Assembly: GCF_002944405.1 (NCBI RefSeq)
Contig: NZ_CP024310.1
Span: 496,001 to 560,000, forward strand
Length of the DNA stretch: 64,000 bases
Direction of reading: 5' to 3'
Source: Sinorhizobium fredii
GTDB taxonomy: Bacteria > Pseudomonadota > Alphaproteobacteria > Rhizobiales > Rhizobiaceae
The notes under the pieces are model-generated. The model searched no databases. It was given only the letters and a program-made list of their open reading frames with translations, and was not told where the DNA came from. The position numbers were made by a program, and so were the translations under genes. Positions 16,615 to 25,639 of the stretch are shown piece by piece (the stretch's first letter is position 1; each line of letters opens with the position of its first letter).

Positions 16615-16681
16615 ATCGCATCGCGTCGCGTCCATTTAGTGGGACCGGTATGCCTACCGTTTGGCCAGAGGCGAGCGGCCA

Positions 16682-16915
16682 TCATCGACGGCGTTGCTTT
16701 CTAAGTCTTTCCATTCTTTTCGGCGGGTCGACGAATAACACCAGCACAACCGCCGCTGCTACCAGGATGTAGGGCGGAACACCGGTCGTTGCGCTGACAA
16801 AGGCAGCAATCAGCATGGCGGCCGCAATATAGATCCCGATCGAGAGAGGACTGGATAGCACGTTCCAAGTGGAATCGGACATACGATCTTTCCAACTGCC
16901 GTCGAACGCTGCCAT
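16682..16915 (-). CDS. Small two-helix membrane protein, unknown function
   Basis: A 77-residue protein with two hydrophobic segments, about 25-43 (SIGIYIAAAMLIAAFVSAT) and 47-63 (PPYILVAAAVVLVLFVD), and a basic tail (KRMERLRKQRRR). It could be two transmembrane helices with cytoplasmic ends. An internal ATG (MSDSTW, 16882) is an alternative start. No family is recognised and there is no operon partner; it lies alone between pcaR and the polysaccharide genes. Confidence 0.5.
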   Translation of the reverse strand: MAAFDGSWKDRMSDSTWNVLSSPLSIGIYIAAAMLIAAFVSATTGVPPYILVAAAVVLVLFVDPPKRMERLRKQRRR

Positions 16916-17261
16916 GACTGAAGATCCCCATCGAATGGACCGCCGCTATACGTGTGGAACGAACCACACGGCAAACGACGTCGCAGCGGATCAGACCTTG
17001 GCGGCGGAAGCGCCTCCCGGAGCCGGACCAAAGTCCCTGTATTGCCGGCGAAATGTGCGCTCCGATGCCGCCTCATCGTCAATCATTTGCGTCGATGCTG
17101 CAGTGCGGCAAAAATCCCCCGCGCGGCCATGAATTCACCAAAACTTCGCGACAGAACGCTATTGCGGGTTGTCCGTGGGATGCGGACGACACCTCTTGCA
17201 AGCGGCAAGTCGGCGACATTTCTCCCATGTCTGCCGGCTTTACACACGGGGATGACGGACC
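16916..17261. other. Intergenic region with a short perfect hairpin
   Basis: No gene is supported here. The only clear structure is CGTGTGG-AACGAA-CCACACG at 16951-16970, a 7-bp stem without a U-run. The region must carry the promoter of the pyruvyl-transferase-family gene at 17262. Confidence 0.4.
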
Positions 17262-18605
17262 ATGAAAGTTGTAGTCGAGAATACCGTCTGCTTGAACACC
17301 GGCGACGCGGCCATTCTTCTGGCGATCAGGCACATCCTGAAATCGGTGACGGACGAGGACCTGGAATTCCTGGTGTTCGACAGCCAGCCGGAAGTGGCGG
17401 CGCGGCTTTATCCGAAGGAGCAATATCCAGACATCGAGCTCAGGAAGCTGCCGTCGGAATCGATCTTCAAGTACAAATACGACGACAACACCGTCAAGAA
17501 TGCCTTGAAGCAGGTCTATAACCAGGCGGTGTTTCAGGCGCTGCGCCATCTCGGCAGCGGCAACTATCTCGACCGGCGTTTCTTCAGCGATGCGGACCGC
17601 AAGAGCCTCGCGCTCTACAAGGATGCCGATATGGTGATCACCACCGGCGGCACCTATCTCGTCGAAAACTATTCGCTCGAACGGCGCATCAACCAGTTCA
17701 AGCTTGCCGAGATGCTCGGCAAGAAGACGATCTTCTTCACCCAGTCGCTCGGCCCCTTTTCCAAGCCCTATAACCGCCGCAACCTGCCGCCGGTTTTCAA
17801 CCGCAGCCCGCTGATCCTGTTGCGCGACGTCCGTTCGCGCGATCACATCCTCGATCTCGTCGACGATCCGTCGAAGTGCCATGTGGTGGCCGATTCCGTC
17901 TTTGCGCTCGCCGACGTGGAGCGGGTCAAGGCGCTCTTGACGATCGGCCGACCGGCACCGACCGGCCGCGTCGGCATATCCGTGCGGCACTGGCACTACG
18001 TGCAGGGCGGTGGCGGCGGCATGGACCGCTATATCCAGTCGATCCGCGAGATCGCGACGAGGCTCGTGCGCGACCACGGCAAGCAAGTCACTTTCATTTC
18101 GACCTGCCAGGGCGTGCCGGAATATGCCCATGACGATTCGAAGACGGCGAAGCTGATCGTCTCCGGCCTCGCGCCCGAGATTGCCGAGCACGTCACGGTC
18201 GACGCGGCGTTCCACACGCCGGAACAGCTGATGGCGACCGCCAGGGAGTTCGATTTCGTCGTGGCGACGCGCATGCACATGATGATCATGTCGCTTTGCG
18301 TCGGCACCCCGGTGCTGCCGATCGCCTACGAGTTCAAGACCAAGGAAGTCGCCAAGCGGATTGGCGTCGAGGATGTCCTGCTCGATATCGACACGGTGAC
18401 CCCGGAGGAGGCACTCGGCAAGCTCGACCGCTTCGCCGGCGACCTCGACCGCTATCGCGCGGTCAGCCTCAAGGCAGTACTCGAGGAGAACGCCTCGGCG
18501 ATGTCGGCGGCGGACCTCATCCGCCCGCTGGTGGCAGGTTCATCGGCGAACGGCGTTCAGGCCCTTCGCCAGGATCTCGAAGAGGACTTGGCGCGGCGCG
18601 CGTAG
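17262..18605 (+). CDS. Polysaccharide pyruvyl transferase family protein
   Basis: A 447-residue protein of the WcaK/ExoV/CsaB family, which adds pyruvate ketals to sugars of surface polysaccharides. Family stretches: N-terminal ENTVCLNTGDAAILLAI, DMVITTGGTYLVENY, TIFFTQSLGPF, VGISVRHW, and the C-terminal FVVATRMHMMIMSLCVGTPVLPIAYEFKT. Start ATG at 17262 directly begins the first strand. The gene stands alone and converges with the flippase gene, whose 3' end it overlaps by 66 bases. A role in modifying the exported polysaccharide is inferred. Confidence 0.85.
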   Translation: MKVVVENTVCLNTGDAAILLAIRHILKSVTDEDLEFLVFDSQPEVAARLYPKEQYPDIELRKLPSESIFKYKYDDNTVKNALKQVYNQAVFQALRHLGSGNYLDRRFFSDADRKSLALYKDADMVITTGGTYLVENYSLERRINQFKLAEMLGKKTIFFTQSLGPFSKPYNRRNLPPVFNRSPLILLRDVRSRDHILDLVDDPSKCHVVADSVFALADVERVKALLTIGRPAPTGRVGISVRHWHYVQGGGGGMDRYIQSIREIATRLVRDHGKQVTFISTCQGVPEYAHDDSKTAKLIVSGLAPEIAEHVTVDAAFHTPEQLMATAREFDFVVATRMHMMIMSLCVGTPVLPIAYEFKTKEVAKRIGVEDVLLDIDTVTPEEALGKLDRFAGDLDRYRAVSLKAVLEENASAMSAADLIRPLVAGSSANGVQALRQDLEEDLARRA

Positions 18606-20003
18606 GGCAAGCGCGAAGAGCAGCGCCAGCCCGTAGTTGAGGCAGATCGCCAGAGCCAGCGCGACGACGTTCGAGGAACCGGTCAGGGCTGTCGGCAGCA
18701 GCCGGTAGCCGAACCAGGCGATAAGCGCCGAAAGAACGAAGAGGCCCTGGACGTAAAGGAAATCCCGCGCCGAGACAGGCCCGACCCGCTGCAAGAGCCA
18801 GGCAAGCACCGGGACCCGCAGAAGGTAGCCGCTGATCGCATAGGCGGCTGCCACCCCGATCGCACCCCATTGCAGACCGACGACGAAAGAAAGCACCGTC
18901 GTCAGCGACGAATAGATCCCCCAGCGGAACATCGTCTTCGTCTCGCCCTGGCAGATGAAGATCCAGCCGGTGGTGCTCGAAACCGGCTGCATCAGGCTGG
19001 CGACCCCGAGCCAGGCGAAGATCGGCGCGACCGGCAGCCATTGCGCACCGAAGAGGAGGCTGACGGTCGGCTCGGCGGCGCAGGTCAGCGCCGCAATGCC
19101 CGGCATGGTCACTGCCGCCAGCAGCCAGTTGGTCCGCATATAGATGTCGCGGAACTGCGGCTTGTCCTCCTGGATACGGCTCATCAGCGGGATCATCACC
19201 CGCGACAGGGGCTGGGTGATGTTTTGCAGCGGAAAGAGCAGAAGCTTGTAGGCGCGGTCGTAATAGCCGAGCTCGACCGGTCCGGAGAACTTGCCGATCA
19301 GGATGTTGTCGAGATTGCGCGAGAAGAAATTGACGAGGTTGAAGCCGGTGAGATTGGCGCCGAAGGAGATGATCTCACGGTCGATCCGGAAGGCCGGCCG
19401 GGCGGGCATCCATCGTGTCGCCCCCCACGCGGCGAGAAGTGCCACGGCGGCCGAGGCCGCCGGGCCGATCACCAGCGACCAGTAGCCCATGCCGAAATAG
19501 GCCGCAGCGGCGGTGACGAGGAGGCCGACGACCGCCGCGTAGACATCGTTGAGCGCCAGTTGCCCGAACTTCAAATGCCGGTTCATCAAGGCGAGCGGCA
19601 GGGCCGCGAGGCTGCCGAGCAGCAGCGGCAGCGCCGCGGCAATCGCGATCGCCGTCATCCGCTGGTCGCCATAAAAGGCGGCAATGGCGGGGGAAAGGGC
19701 AACGACCACCAGGGTGCAGAGAAGGCCGACTAGGGTGCTGATCCAGAAGACCTGGTTGAGCTCTTTCTCGCCGATCTCCTTGCGCTGGATGACGGCCTGC
19801 TGCAGGCCGAGATTCTGGAACAGCCCGACGAAGGCGACAATCGGGCTCACGGAAGCGACGAGACCGAAATCCTCCGGCGCCAGCAGCCGGGCGAGCACCA
19901 CGACTGAGACGAACTGGATGACCATGCGCAGAATTTGAGCGCCGCCCGTCACCAACCCGCCGCGAAGGGCGACGCGGCCGAACTGAAGGTTTTCCTTGTT
20001 CAA
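18540..20003 (-). CDS. Wzx-type polysaccharide flippase (MATE/MVF superfamily, ExoT-like)
   Basis: A 487-residue membrane protein with about 12-14 hydrophobic segments. The N-terminal GGAQILRMVIQFVSVVVLARLLAPEDFGLVA and QQAVIQRKEI are hallmarks of lipopolysaccharide/exopolysaccharide unit exporters. It would flip a lipid-linked oligosaccharide across the inner membrane. It starts with TTG, overlapping the upstream glycosyltransferase stop (TTGA). The final 66 bases overlap the convergent pyruvyl transferase gene. Third gene of a minus-strand unit with two glycosyltransferases. Confidence 0.88.
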   Translation of the reverse strand: MNKENLQFGRVALRGGLVTGGAQILRMVIQFVSVVVLARLLAPEDFGLVASVSPIVAFVGLFQNLGLQQAVIQRKEIGEKELNQVFWISTLVGLLCTLVVVALSPAIAAFYGDQRMTAIAIAAALPLLLGSLAALPLALMNRHLKFGQLALNDVYAAVVGLLVTAAAAYFGMGYWSLVIGPAASAAVALLAAWGATRWMPARPAFRIDREIISFGANLTGFNLVNFFSRNLDNILIGKFSGPVELGYYDRAYKLLLFPLQNITQPLSRVMIPLMSRIQEDKPQFRDIYMRTNWLLAAVTMPGIAALTCAAEPTVSLLFGAQWLPVAPIFAWLGVASLMQPVSSTTGWIFICQGETKTMFRWGIYSSLTTVLSFVVGLQWGAIGVAAAYAISGYLLRVPVLAWLLQRVGPVSARDFLYVQGLFVLSALIAWFGYRLLPTALTGSSNVVALALAICLNYGLALLFALALRAPRQVLFEILAKGLNAVRR

Positions 20004-21181
20004 GCGACAAGCCTCGTTTGGGGGAACCGGCTGAGAATCCGCGCAAAATCATCGTCGAGCGCCTGCATGTCGAACTCGGCTTCGACCTTCCTGCGGGCGT
20101 CCCGGGCAATGATCTCGCATTCGTCCGGGTGCTCGGCGATGAAGCGCAGCCGGTCCGCCAGCGTCTCGACATCCCTTTCGGCGGCGAGAAAGCCGGTCTT
20201 CCCGTCCTCGATCAGTTCGGGGATACCCGAATGGGTGGAGCTGACCACCGTCAGCCCGGCCGCCATCGCCTCCATCAGTGCCACCGGTATCCCCTCGACA
20301 TCGCCGTTTTCGGCGGTGACGCTCGGCAGCACGAAGGCATGCGATCGCCGCAGCCATTGCTTGACGTCCTGATGGGGGAGACTGCCGAGGAAGGAAACCT
20401 GGCTGGCAATTCCGAGTTCGGCGGCGAGCGCCTCGAGTTCCGGCCGCAGCGGACCATCGCCGATGATCGTATAGCGCCAGTCGAGTGCGGGGGCGGTGCT
20501 GCGCAGCCTGCCGAGCGCCCGGAGCGCGAATTCGATGCCCTTCTTCTCGGCCAGCCGGCAGACCGAAATCAATTGCACCGTCGCGCCGCACCAGGATTTC
20601 CATTCATAGGGGATCTTCTTGAGGTCGATGCCCATATGGTGGACGGCGACCTTGGCCTCCGGCGCCCCCGCCTCGATCAGCACGCGGCGAAAATAGTCGT
20701 TTACCGTCAGGTTGAGCGCGCCGTGCTGAAACAGGTCGTCATAGCGGCCGAGGCCCCGCTCCTTGAGAGGAACGCCGACGTCATAACCGTGGAAAATCGT
20801 CACGATCGGCGGCGTTAGCCGCTTCCATTTCTTAAGCCGCGCGGCGCGGGCGCCGTTGTGGCCGAAATGGGCGACGATCACGTCGCATGCGTTCAATCGG
20901 GCGACCGAGGACATGTCGAGCGCGGTGGAGGCCTTGTCGCGGAGCTTCGGCGGCAGTCGCCCGATGGCCGGACGGAGGCGCGACGCCGCACCCCACCAGT
21001 CGCGCGTGCGAGCCAAGAGCGTCGCAAGCGGCTCCTGCCGGCGATCCGCAAAATTGTAATCCGAAATACCGTTGCAGACGACCTCGACCTGAAAGCCGCG
21101 CCGCAACAGGCCGGCCATTTGGCCGATGACAAACGTTTCCGAAAGCATCGGAAACTGACCGACGACGAATCCGACGCGCAT
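20000..21181 (-). CDS. Glycosyltransferase family 4
   Basis: A 393-residue GT-B fold enzyme. N-terminal MRVGFVVGQFPMLSETFVIGQM is the acceptor-side start; the donor domain has YTIIGDGPLRPELEAL and the E-x7-E motif region NGDVEGIPVALMEAMAAGLTVVSS. Likely transfers a sugar from a nucleotide donor to the growing unit exported by the neighbouring flippase. A longer in-frame reading upstream of this ATG only shadows the preceding gene. Eleven bases separate it from the upstream glycosyltransferase. Confidence 0.88.
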   Translation of the reverse strand: MRVGFVVGQFPMLSETFVIGQMAGLLRRGFQVEVVCNGISDYNFADRRQEPLATLLARTRDWWGAASRLRPAIGRLPPKLRDKASTALDMSSVARLNACDVIVAHFGHNGARAARLKKWKRLTPPIVTIFHGYDVGVPLKERGLGRYDDLFQHGALNLTVNDYFRRVLIEAGAPEAKVAVHHMGIDLKKIPYEWKSWCGATVQLISVCRLAEKKGIEFALRALGRLRSTAPALDWRYTIIGDGPLRPELEALAAELGIASQVSFLGSLPHQDVKQWLRRSHAFVLPSVTAENGDVEGIPVALMEAMAAGLTVVSSTHSGIPELIEDGKTGFLAAERDVETLADRLRFIAEHPDECEIIARDARRKVEAEFDMQALDDDFARILSRFPQTRLVA

Positions 21182-21192
21182 GCCGGGCGGTC

Positions 21193-22278
21193 TCAGGAGG
21201 CCTTGAGCTGGGCAGGGCGGCTCGCGGCGGCGCGTTCGAGCAGTTCCAGGAAGGCCGCGAATTGCCTGTCTGGCTGCATCAGCGGCCGCTTGGCGAAGGC
21301 GGATGCGGCCTGCGACAGGCGCTGATATTCTTTGTCGTCGCTCCAGAGCCTGCGGATGGCGCCGGTCCAATCCTCGAGCGGCGCGTCATAGTCGAGCACG
21401 ATGCCGCCTTCGCCGATCGCCTCCGGCAAGCCGCCGCGCCGCGATCCGACCACCGGAATGCCGCTGCAATGGGCCTCGGACGCAACCCGTCCCCAGGCCT
21501 CTTCCCACTTGCTCGGCGCAAGCAGGATTTTCGTCCGGCCATAGACGGTCTTCATGTCGCTGGTGCGGCTTTCTAGCCGGACATTCTTCAGGGGCGCGAT
21601 GATCTTCTCGATTTCCGCCCGATGATCATCGGAAAGCTTCCAGCTTTCGACGAACAGGAAGGGAATGTCCGGGCAGTGCTCGGCGATTCGGACCGCCAGC
21701 TCGAAGCCCTTCTCCTTATAGGGATTGATGAAGGTCACATATTCGCCGGTCGTGCGGGTCGTGTAGGTTTCGGGATTGATCGTCGGCGGAATAACCACCG
21801 AATCGATGCCGAATTTCTGCTTATAGGCCCGGGCGGTGAATTCCGAATTGGCGATGTAATAGGCGGAGGTCAGTTCGCGCAGATCGCCGGCGAGCTCGTG
21901 GAACTCGACGTTTCTAAGATAGATCACCAGCGGGACGTTGTGCGCCTGCAGCGCCTTGCCGATGGGCACGGATTTGTGGCACTGCACAACGGCGACGTCG
22001 GGCTGCAGCTTCTTCACCGCAAAGGCCGCCGCTTCCCAGGGGTGCCAGGCACGCACGACCGGATAGCCGGGAAAGCTGTCCATGACGCCGCGTTCGCCGG
22101 ACAACTTAAGCTTGACGCGCTGCTTGAAGCCAAACATGCCGTCGCCGAACAACGCGGCGAGCACGCCGGCCTCATGGCCGCGCTCGCGCAATTGCTGAAC
22201 CAGGTGGTGGGTGCTCGACTGAACGCCGCCGCTGAATTCGGGATAGTAACCGTTTCCGCCGGCAAACAGAACCTTCAT
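21193..22278 (-). CDS. Glycosyltransferase family 4
   Basis: A 361-residue GT-B glycosyltransferase. MKVLFAGGNGYYPEFSGGVQSSTHHLVQQL is a classical GT4 N-terminus, and KWEEAWGRVASEAHCSGIPVVGSRRGGLPEAIGEGG holds the donor-binding E-x7-E. ATG 22278 has AAGGAGAACAGCGT upstream. First gene of the three-gene polysaccharide unit; its promoter must lie in 22279-22710. Confidence 0.88.
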   Translation of the reverse strand: MKVLFAGGNGYYPEFSGGVQSSTHHLVQQLRERGHEAGVLAALFGDGMFGFKQRVKLKLSGERGVMDSFPGYPVVRAWHPWEAAAFAVKKLQPDVAVVQCHKSVPIGKALQAHNVPLVIYLRNVEFHELAGDLRELTSAYYIANSEFTARAYKQKFGIDSVVIPPTINPETYTTRTTGEYVTFINPYKEKGFELAVRIAEHCPDIPFLFVESWKLSDDHRAEIEKIIAPLKNVRLESRTSDMKTVYGRTKILLAPSKWEEAWGRVASEAHCSGIPVVGSRRGGLPEAIGEGGIVLDYDAPLEDWTGAIRRLWSDDKEYQRLSQAASAFAKRPLMQPDRQFAAFLELLERAAASRPAQLKAS

Positions 22279-22710
22279 ACGCTGTTCTCCTTCATAGAGA
22301 CGTTTCGTCGTAACCGATTGGCGCGTCACCCGATCGGGTGAGGGTGAACGCATCAACTCCAGAATGACGGCAATTGTTGGGTCGGCCGTCCATGGGCCGG
22401 CGCAACCTGCGATTTAGAGCGCATGAGGCTGGCCCAAGCGGCTGGGCAGACCGGAAGAGGCAGCCCGAATCCGTGTTCATCCAGCCGCAAGAGTGTGATC
22501 CTCCACCGAGCAGGGTGACCGTGTGAAAGCGCGCAGCATTGCTGCACTGCAACAAAGACTGTCATGGCGCGTTCTGATAGTCAACTGAGCCTCATCCTTC
22601 TGGGCTAGTCCGAAAGACGTACGCCTTGTTTTGGTCGGATCCGCTCGCTTGACGCGCCGGCTGTCCGGGCCTCAAATCAGTTTCCAAGACCAAAACGAGA
22701 CGGGTGAATC
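22279..22710. other. 432-base intergenic region, divergent promoters only
   Basis: No coding region is convincing here. It separates the divergent polysaccharide operon and sulfite-oxidase-like gene. A spaced inverted repeat, TTTTGGTC near 22630 and GACCAAAA near 22690, is visible but too far apart to interpret. Confidence 0.35.
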
Positions 22711-23373
22711 ATGGTGGACGACGAACCGGTACCGGAGACGAAGTTGACATCCACCAAGCGGCGCTGGGCGGCGGACGGCAAGTTCCTGACTGGCCGGATT
22801 GCTCGACCCGGGGCCGATCGCCTCCCGCCCGGTCAGCATCTCGTCAAGGAATGGCCCGTCCTGGACCTTGGGCAGCAGCCGCACATCGCGCTGGAAAACT
22901 GGCGACTCGACGTGACGGGTGCGGTGGAAAATCCGGTTTCGCTCGACTGGGCGGACTTCCAGTCGATGCCTCAAAGCGAGAGTCTCTCCGACATCCATTG
23001 CGTGACGACGTGGTCGCGCTACGACAATCGCTGGCAGGGTGTCGCGACGCGCGACCTGTTAGACCGGGTGATGCCCAAGCCGGAGGCGGAGTATGTAATG
23101 CTGACGAGCTTCGACGGCTATTCAACCAACCTGCCGCTCGCCGATTTCGCCGCCGAAGATGCTATTCTTGCGACGACCTGGCAAGGCGCGCCGATCACGC
23201 GCCCGCATGGCGGGCCGATGCGTCTCGTCGTTCCGCATCTCTATCTCTGGAAAAGCGCCAAATGGCTGTCGCGCATCGATTTTCGCAGCCGCGACACAGC
23301 CGGCTTCTGGGAGAAGAACGGCTATCATATGCGCGGCGATCCCTGGCGCGAGGAGCGCTATTCCGGCGATTGA
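22711..23373 (+). CDS. Molybdopterin sulfite-oxidase-like protein (YuiH/YedY-related)
   Basis: A 220-residue single-domain oxidoreductase. The molybdenum-binding Cys97 is in SDIHCVTTWSRYDNRWQGV; the pattern then gives GYSTNLPLADF and GGPMRLVVPHLYLWKSAKW, all typical of the oxidoreductase molybdopterin-binding domain. There is no Tat or Sec signal, unlike MsrP/YedY, so it is probably cytoplasmic. No heme partner is adjacent. The natural substrate of this subgroup is unknown. The following gene starts 82 bases downstream. Confidence 0.87.
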   Translation: MVDDEPVPETKLTSTKRRWAADGKFLTGRIARPGADRLPPGQHLVKEWPVLDLGQQPHIALENWRLDVTGAVENPVSLDWADFQSMPQSESLSDIHCVTTWSRYDNRWQGVATRDLLDRVMPKPEAEYVMLTSFDGYSTNLPLADFAAEDAILATTWQGAPITRPHGGPMRLVVPHLYLWKSAKWLSRIDFRSRDTAGFWEKNGYHMRGDPWREERYSGD

Positions 23374-23455
23374 GGCGAGAATCCCCGACTATCCGTCTTT
23401 ATCCTTGATGCTACAGTCCACGGTTCGAGAAGCGAATTCCGCCCAGGAGGAGAGC

Positions 23456-25198
23456 ATGCGCAATTCCGCCTTGACGAGCCTGTCCTTCGCCTTGTTCATC
23501 GCATGCAGTACGGCCTTGCCGCAGATGGCTGGCGCCGCCTCGCCCGAGCCCGTCAAGGCCGAGCACGGCATGGTAGTGACCGCCCAGCATCTTGCCTCCG
23601 ACATCGGCGTCGAGGTCCTGAAGAAGGGCGGCAATGCCGTCGATGCGGCGGTCGCCGTCGGCTATGCGCTCGCCGTCGTCTATCCGACCGCCGGCAATAT
23701 CGGCGGCGGCGGCTTCATGACGATCCGCTTCAAGGACGGCAGGACGACGTTTCTGGATTTCCGCGAGCGCGCGCCGCTCGCCGCCACCAAGACCATGTAC
23801 CAGGATGACAAGGGCGAGCTTGTCAAAGGCCTGAGCACCGACGGCTATCTTGCCGTCGGCGTGCCGGGTCCGGTGGCCGGCTTCGAATTCGCCCGCAGCC
23901 GCTACGGCACGCGGCCGCTGAAGGAGCTGATCGAGCCGGCGATTACGCTGGCGCGCGAAGGTTTTCAGCTCGAGCAGGGCGATGTCGATACTTTCGACGG
24001 CAGGACCGAAAGGCTGGCCAAGGATCCGGCAGCCGCGGCGATCTTTCTGAAAGCGGGAAAACCGTTCGAGATGGGCGACAAGCTCATCCAGGCTGATCTT
24101 GCTACTTCGCTTACAAGCATTGCCGAGAAAGGGCCGGACGCCTTCTACAAGGGTGCGATCGCCGACGCGATCGTCAAGGCGAGCGCGGAAAAGGGCGGCA
24201 TCCTCGCCAAGAAGGATTTCGAGCAATATCAAGTGCGCGAGCTCGAGCCGGTGAAGTGCAACTACCGCGGCTACGACATCGTCTCCTCGCCGCCGCCATC
24301 CTCGGGCGGCGTGATCATCTGCGAAATCCTCAACATCCTCGAAGGCTATCCGCTCTCCTATCTCGGCTACGGCTCGGCCGAGACGGTGCATGCGATGATC
24401 GAGGCGATGCGCCATGCCTATGTCGATCGCAACACCGCGCTCGGTGATCCGGACTTCGTCGAAAACCCGGTCGCCAAGCTGACCGACAAGGCCTATGCGA
24501 AGGAAATCCGCGACAAGATCGATCCGTTCAGGGCCGGTACCTCAGAGGCGTTGATGCCCGAGGGCTTCGGCGAGAGCAAGGAGACGACCCACTATTCGAT
24601 CATCGACGTCGAGGGCAATGCGGTTGCCGTCACCTATACGCTGAACGGCTCGTTCGGCGCAGGCGTCGTCGCGCCCGGAACCGGCATCCTGCTCAACAAC
24701 GAGATGGACGACTTCACCGCCAAGCCCGGCGCGCCGAATCTCTACGGTCTCGTGCAGGGCGAGGCGAACGCCATCGCTCCCGGCAAGACGCCGCTCTCCT
24801 CGATGAGTCCGACGATCATCTCCAAGGATGGCAAGCCCTTCATGGTGATCGGCAGCCCCGGCGGCGCACGGATCATCACCATCACGCTCGAGGCGATCCT
24901 CAATGTCATCGACCACGGCATGAACATCCAGGAGGCGGTCGACGCGCCGCGCCTTCATCACCAATGGCTGCCCGACAAGGTGTTCATGGAGCCCTACGCG
25001 CTTTCGCCCGACACGCTGAAGCTGCTCTCGGCGATGGGCCATGACGTCGAGATCGACAAGAATTGGACCATCTGGGGCCAGGCGACCGGCATACTCGTCG
25101 GCGGCGAGAGTCTCGCCGAGATCGCCGCTGGCGGCGGCGCGCGCTACAACGGCGCCGCCGACAGCCGCATCGGCGCCGGCGCGGCGAGGGGGTATTAG
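23456..25198 (+). CDS. ggt: Gamma-glutamyltransferase
   Basis: A 580-residue periplasmic enzyme that hydrolyses or transfers the gamma-glutamyl group of glutathione. The signal peptide ends near PQMAGAA (about 27). The autocatalytic cleavage site and nucleophile Thr377 lie in KETTHYSIID; the small subunit then contains GNAVAVTYTLNGSFG and LSSMSPTII. The large subunit has GGNAVDAAVAVGYAL and NIGGGGFM. Start at MRNSALTS follows CAGGAGGAGAGC. Length matches the family. Confidence 0.94.
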   Translation: MRNSALTSLSFALFIACSTALPQMAGAASPEPVKAEHGMVVTAQHLASDIGVEVLKKGGNAVDAAVAVGYALAVVYPTAGNIGGGGFMTIRFKDGRTTFLDFRERAPLAATKTMYQDDKGELVKGLSTDGYLAVGVPGPVAGFEFARSRYGTRPLKELIEPAITLAREGFQLEQGDVDTFDGRTERLAKDPAAAAIFLKAGKPFEMGDKLIQADLATSLTSIAEKGPDAFYKGAIADAIVKASAEKGGILAKKDFEQYQVRELEPVKCNYRGYDIVSSPPPSSGGVIICEILNILEGYPLSYLGYGSAETVHAMIEAMRHAYVDRNTALGDPDFVENPVAKLTDKAYAKEIRDKIDPFRAGTSEALMPEGFGESKETTHYSIIDVEGNAVAVTYTLNGSFGAGVVAPGTGILLNNEMDDFTAKPGAPNLYGLVQGEANAIAPGKTPLSSMSPTIISKDGKPFMVIGSPGGARIITITLEAILNVIDHGMNIQEAVDAPRLHHQWLPDKVFMEPYALSPDTLKLLSAMGHDVEIDKNWTIWGQATGILVGGESLAEIAAGGGARYNGAADSRIGAGAARGY

Positions 25199-25639
25199 GG
25201 CCTGCTCTCATTGGGGCTGAACCCCTCTGGCCGCCATGCTCGCCACAACGGGAAGACGACCCGCGGCTCCCTCCGTGTTTCGCGGGAGCGCTTCGCCACG
25301 AGAGAAATCATGAGTGACCAAAAGATTCGAGGAACAAGGGCGCCACCTCGCGATAACGGCTTGTTCCTAAGCGCGATTGACAAGATGGATCCTGGCGAGA
25401 ACAACAAGTTCAAATGCAAGGCATTCCGCTTTTCCAAGCGCAATCGAACCGCCGCGGCAGGCGCGGTGCAAAAGTCGCGGTTTATCGTATGACGGAAGAC
25501 GAGGATCCCGCGATTGAGGCCCGACTAAGTGCAGTAGACGAGAGGCCAAACGTCCGACGCACCAAATCACCAGACATTTCTCTGAGTGAGGGACTGGAGA
25601 TTGCGAGAAGCACCGTTGATTGTGGTGCCCCATAGTGCG
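25199..25639. other. 441-base intergenic stretch with a doubtful small ORF
   Basis: Between ggt and pcaQ. A plus-strand reading from ATG 25489 to 25635 would encode about 48 polar residues (MTEDEDPAIEARLSAVDERP...) with no family match and no good ribosome site. It may be a gene remnant. Nothing else is recognised. Confidence 0.3.

Noticed and set aside
22626..22700. Inverted repeat TTTTGGTC ... GACCAAAA before the sulfite-oxidase-like gene
   Set aside because: Arms are short and about 60 bases apart; no family-specific operator is recognised.
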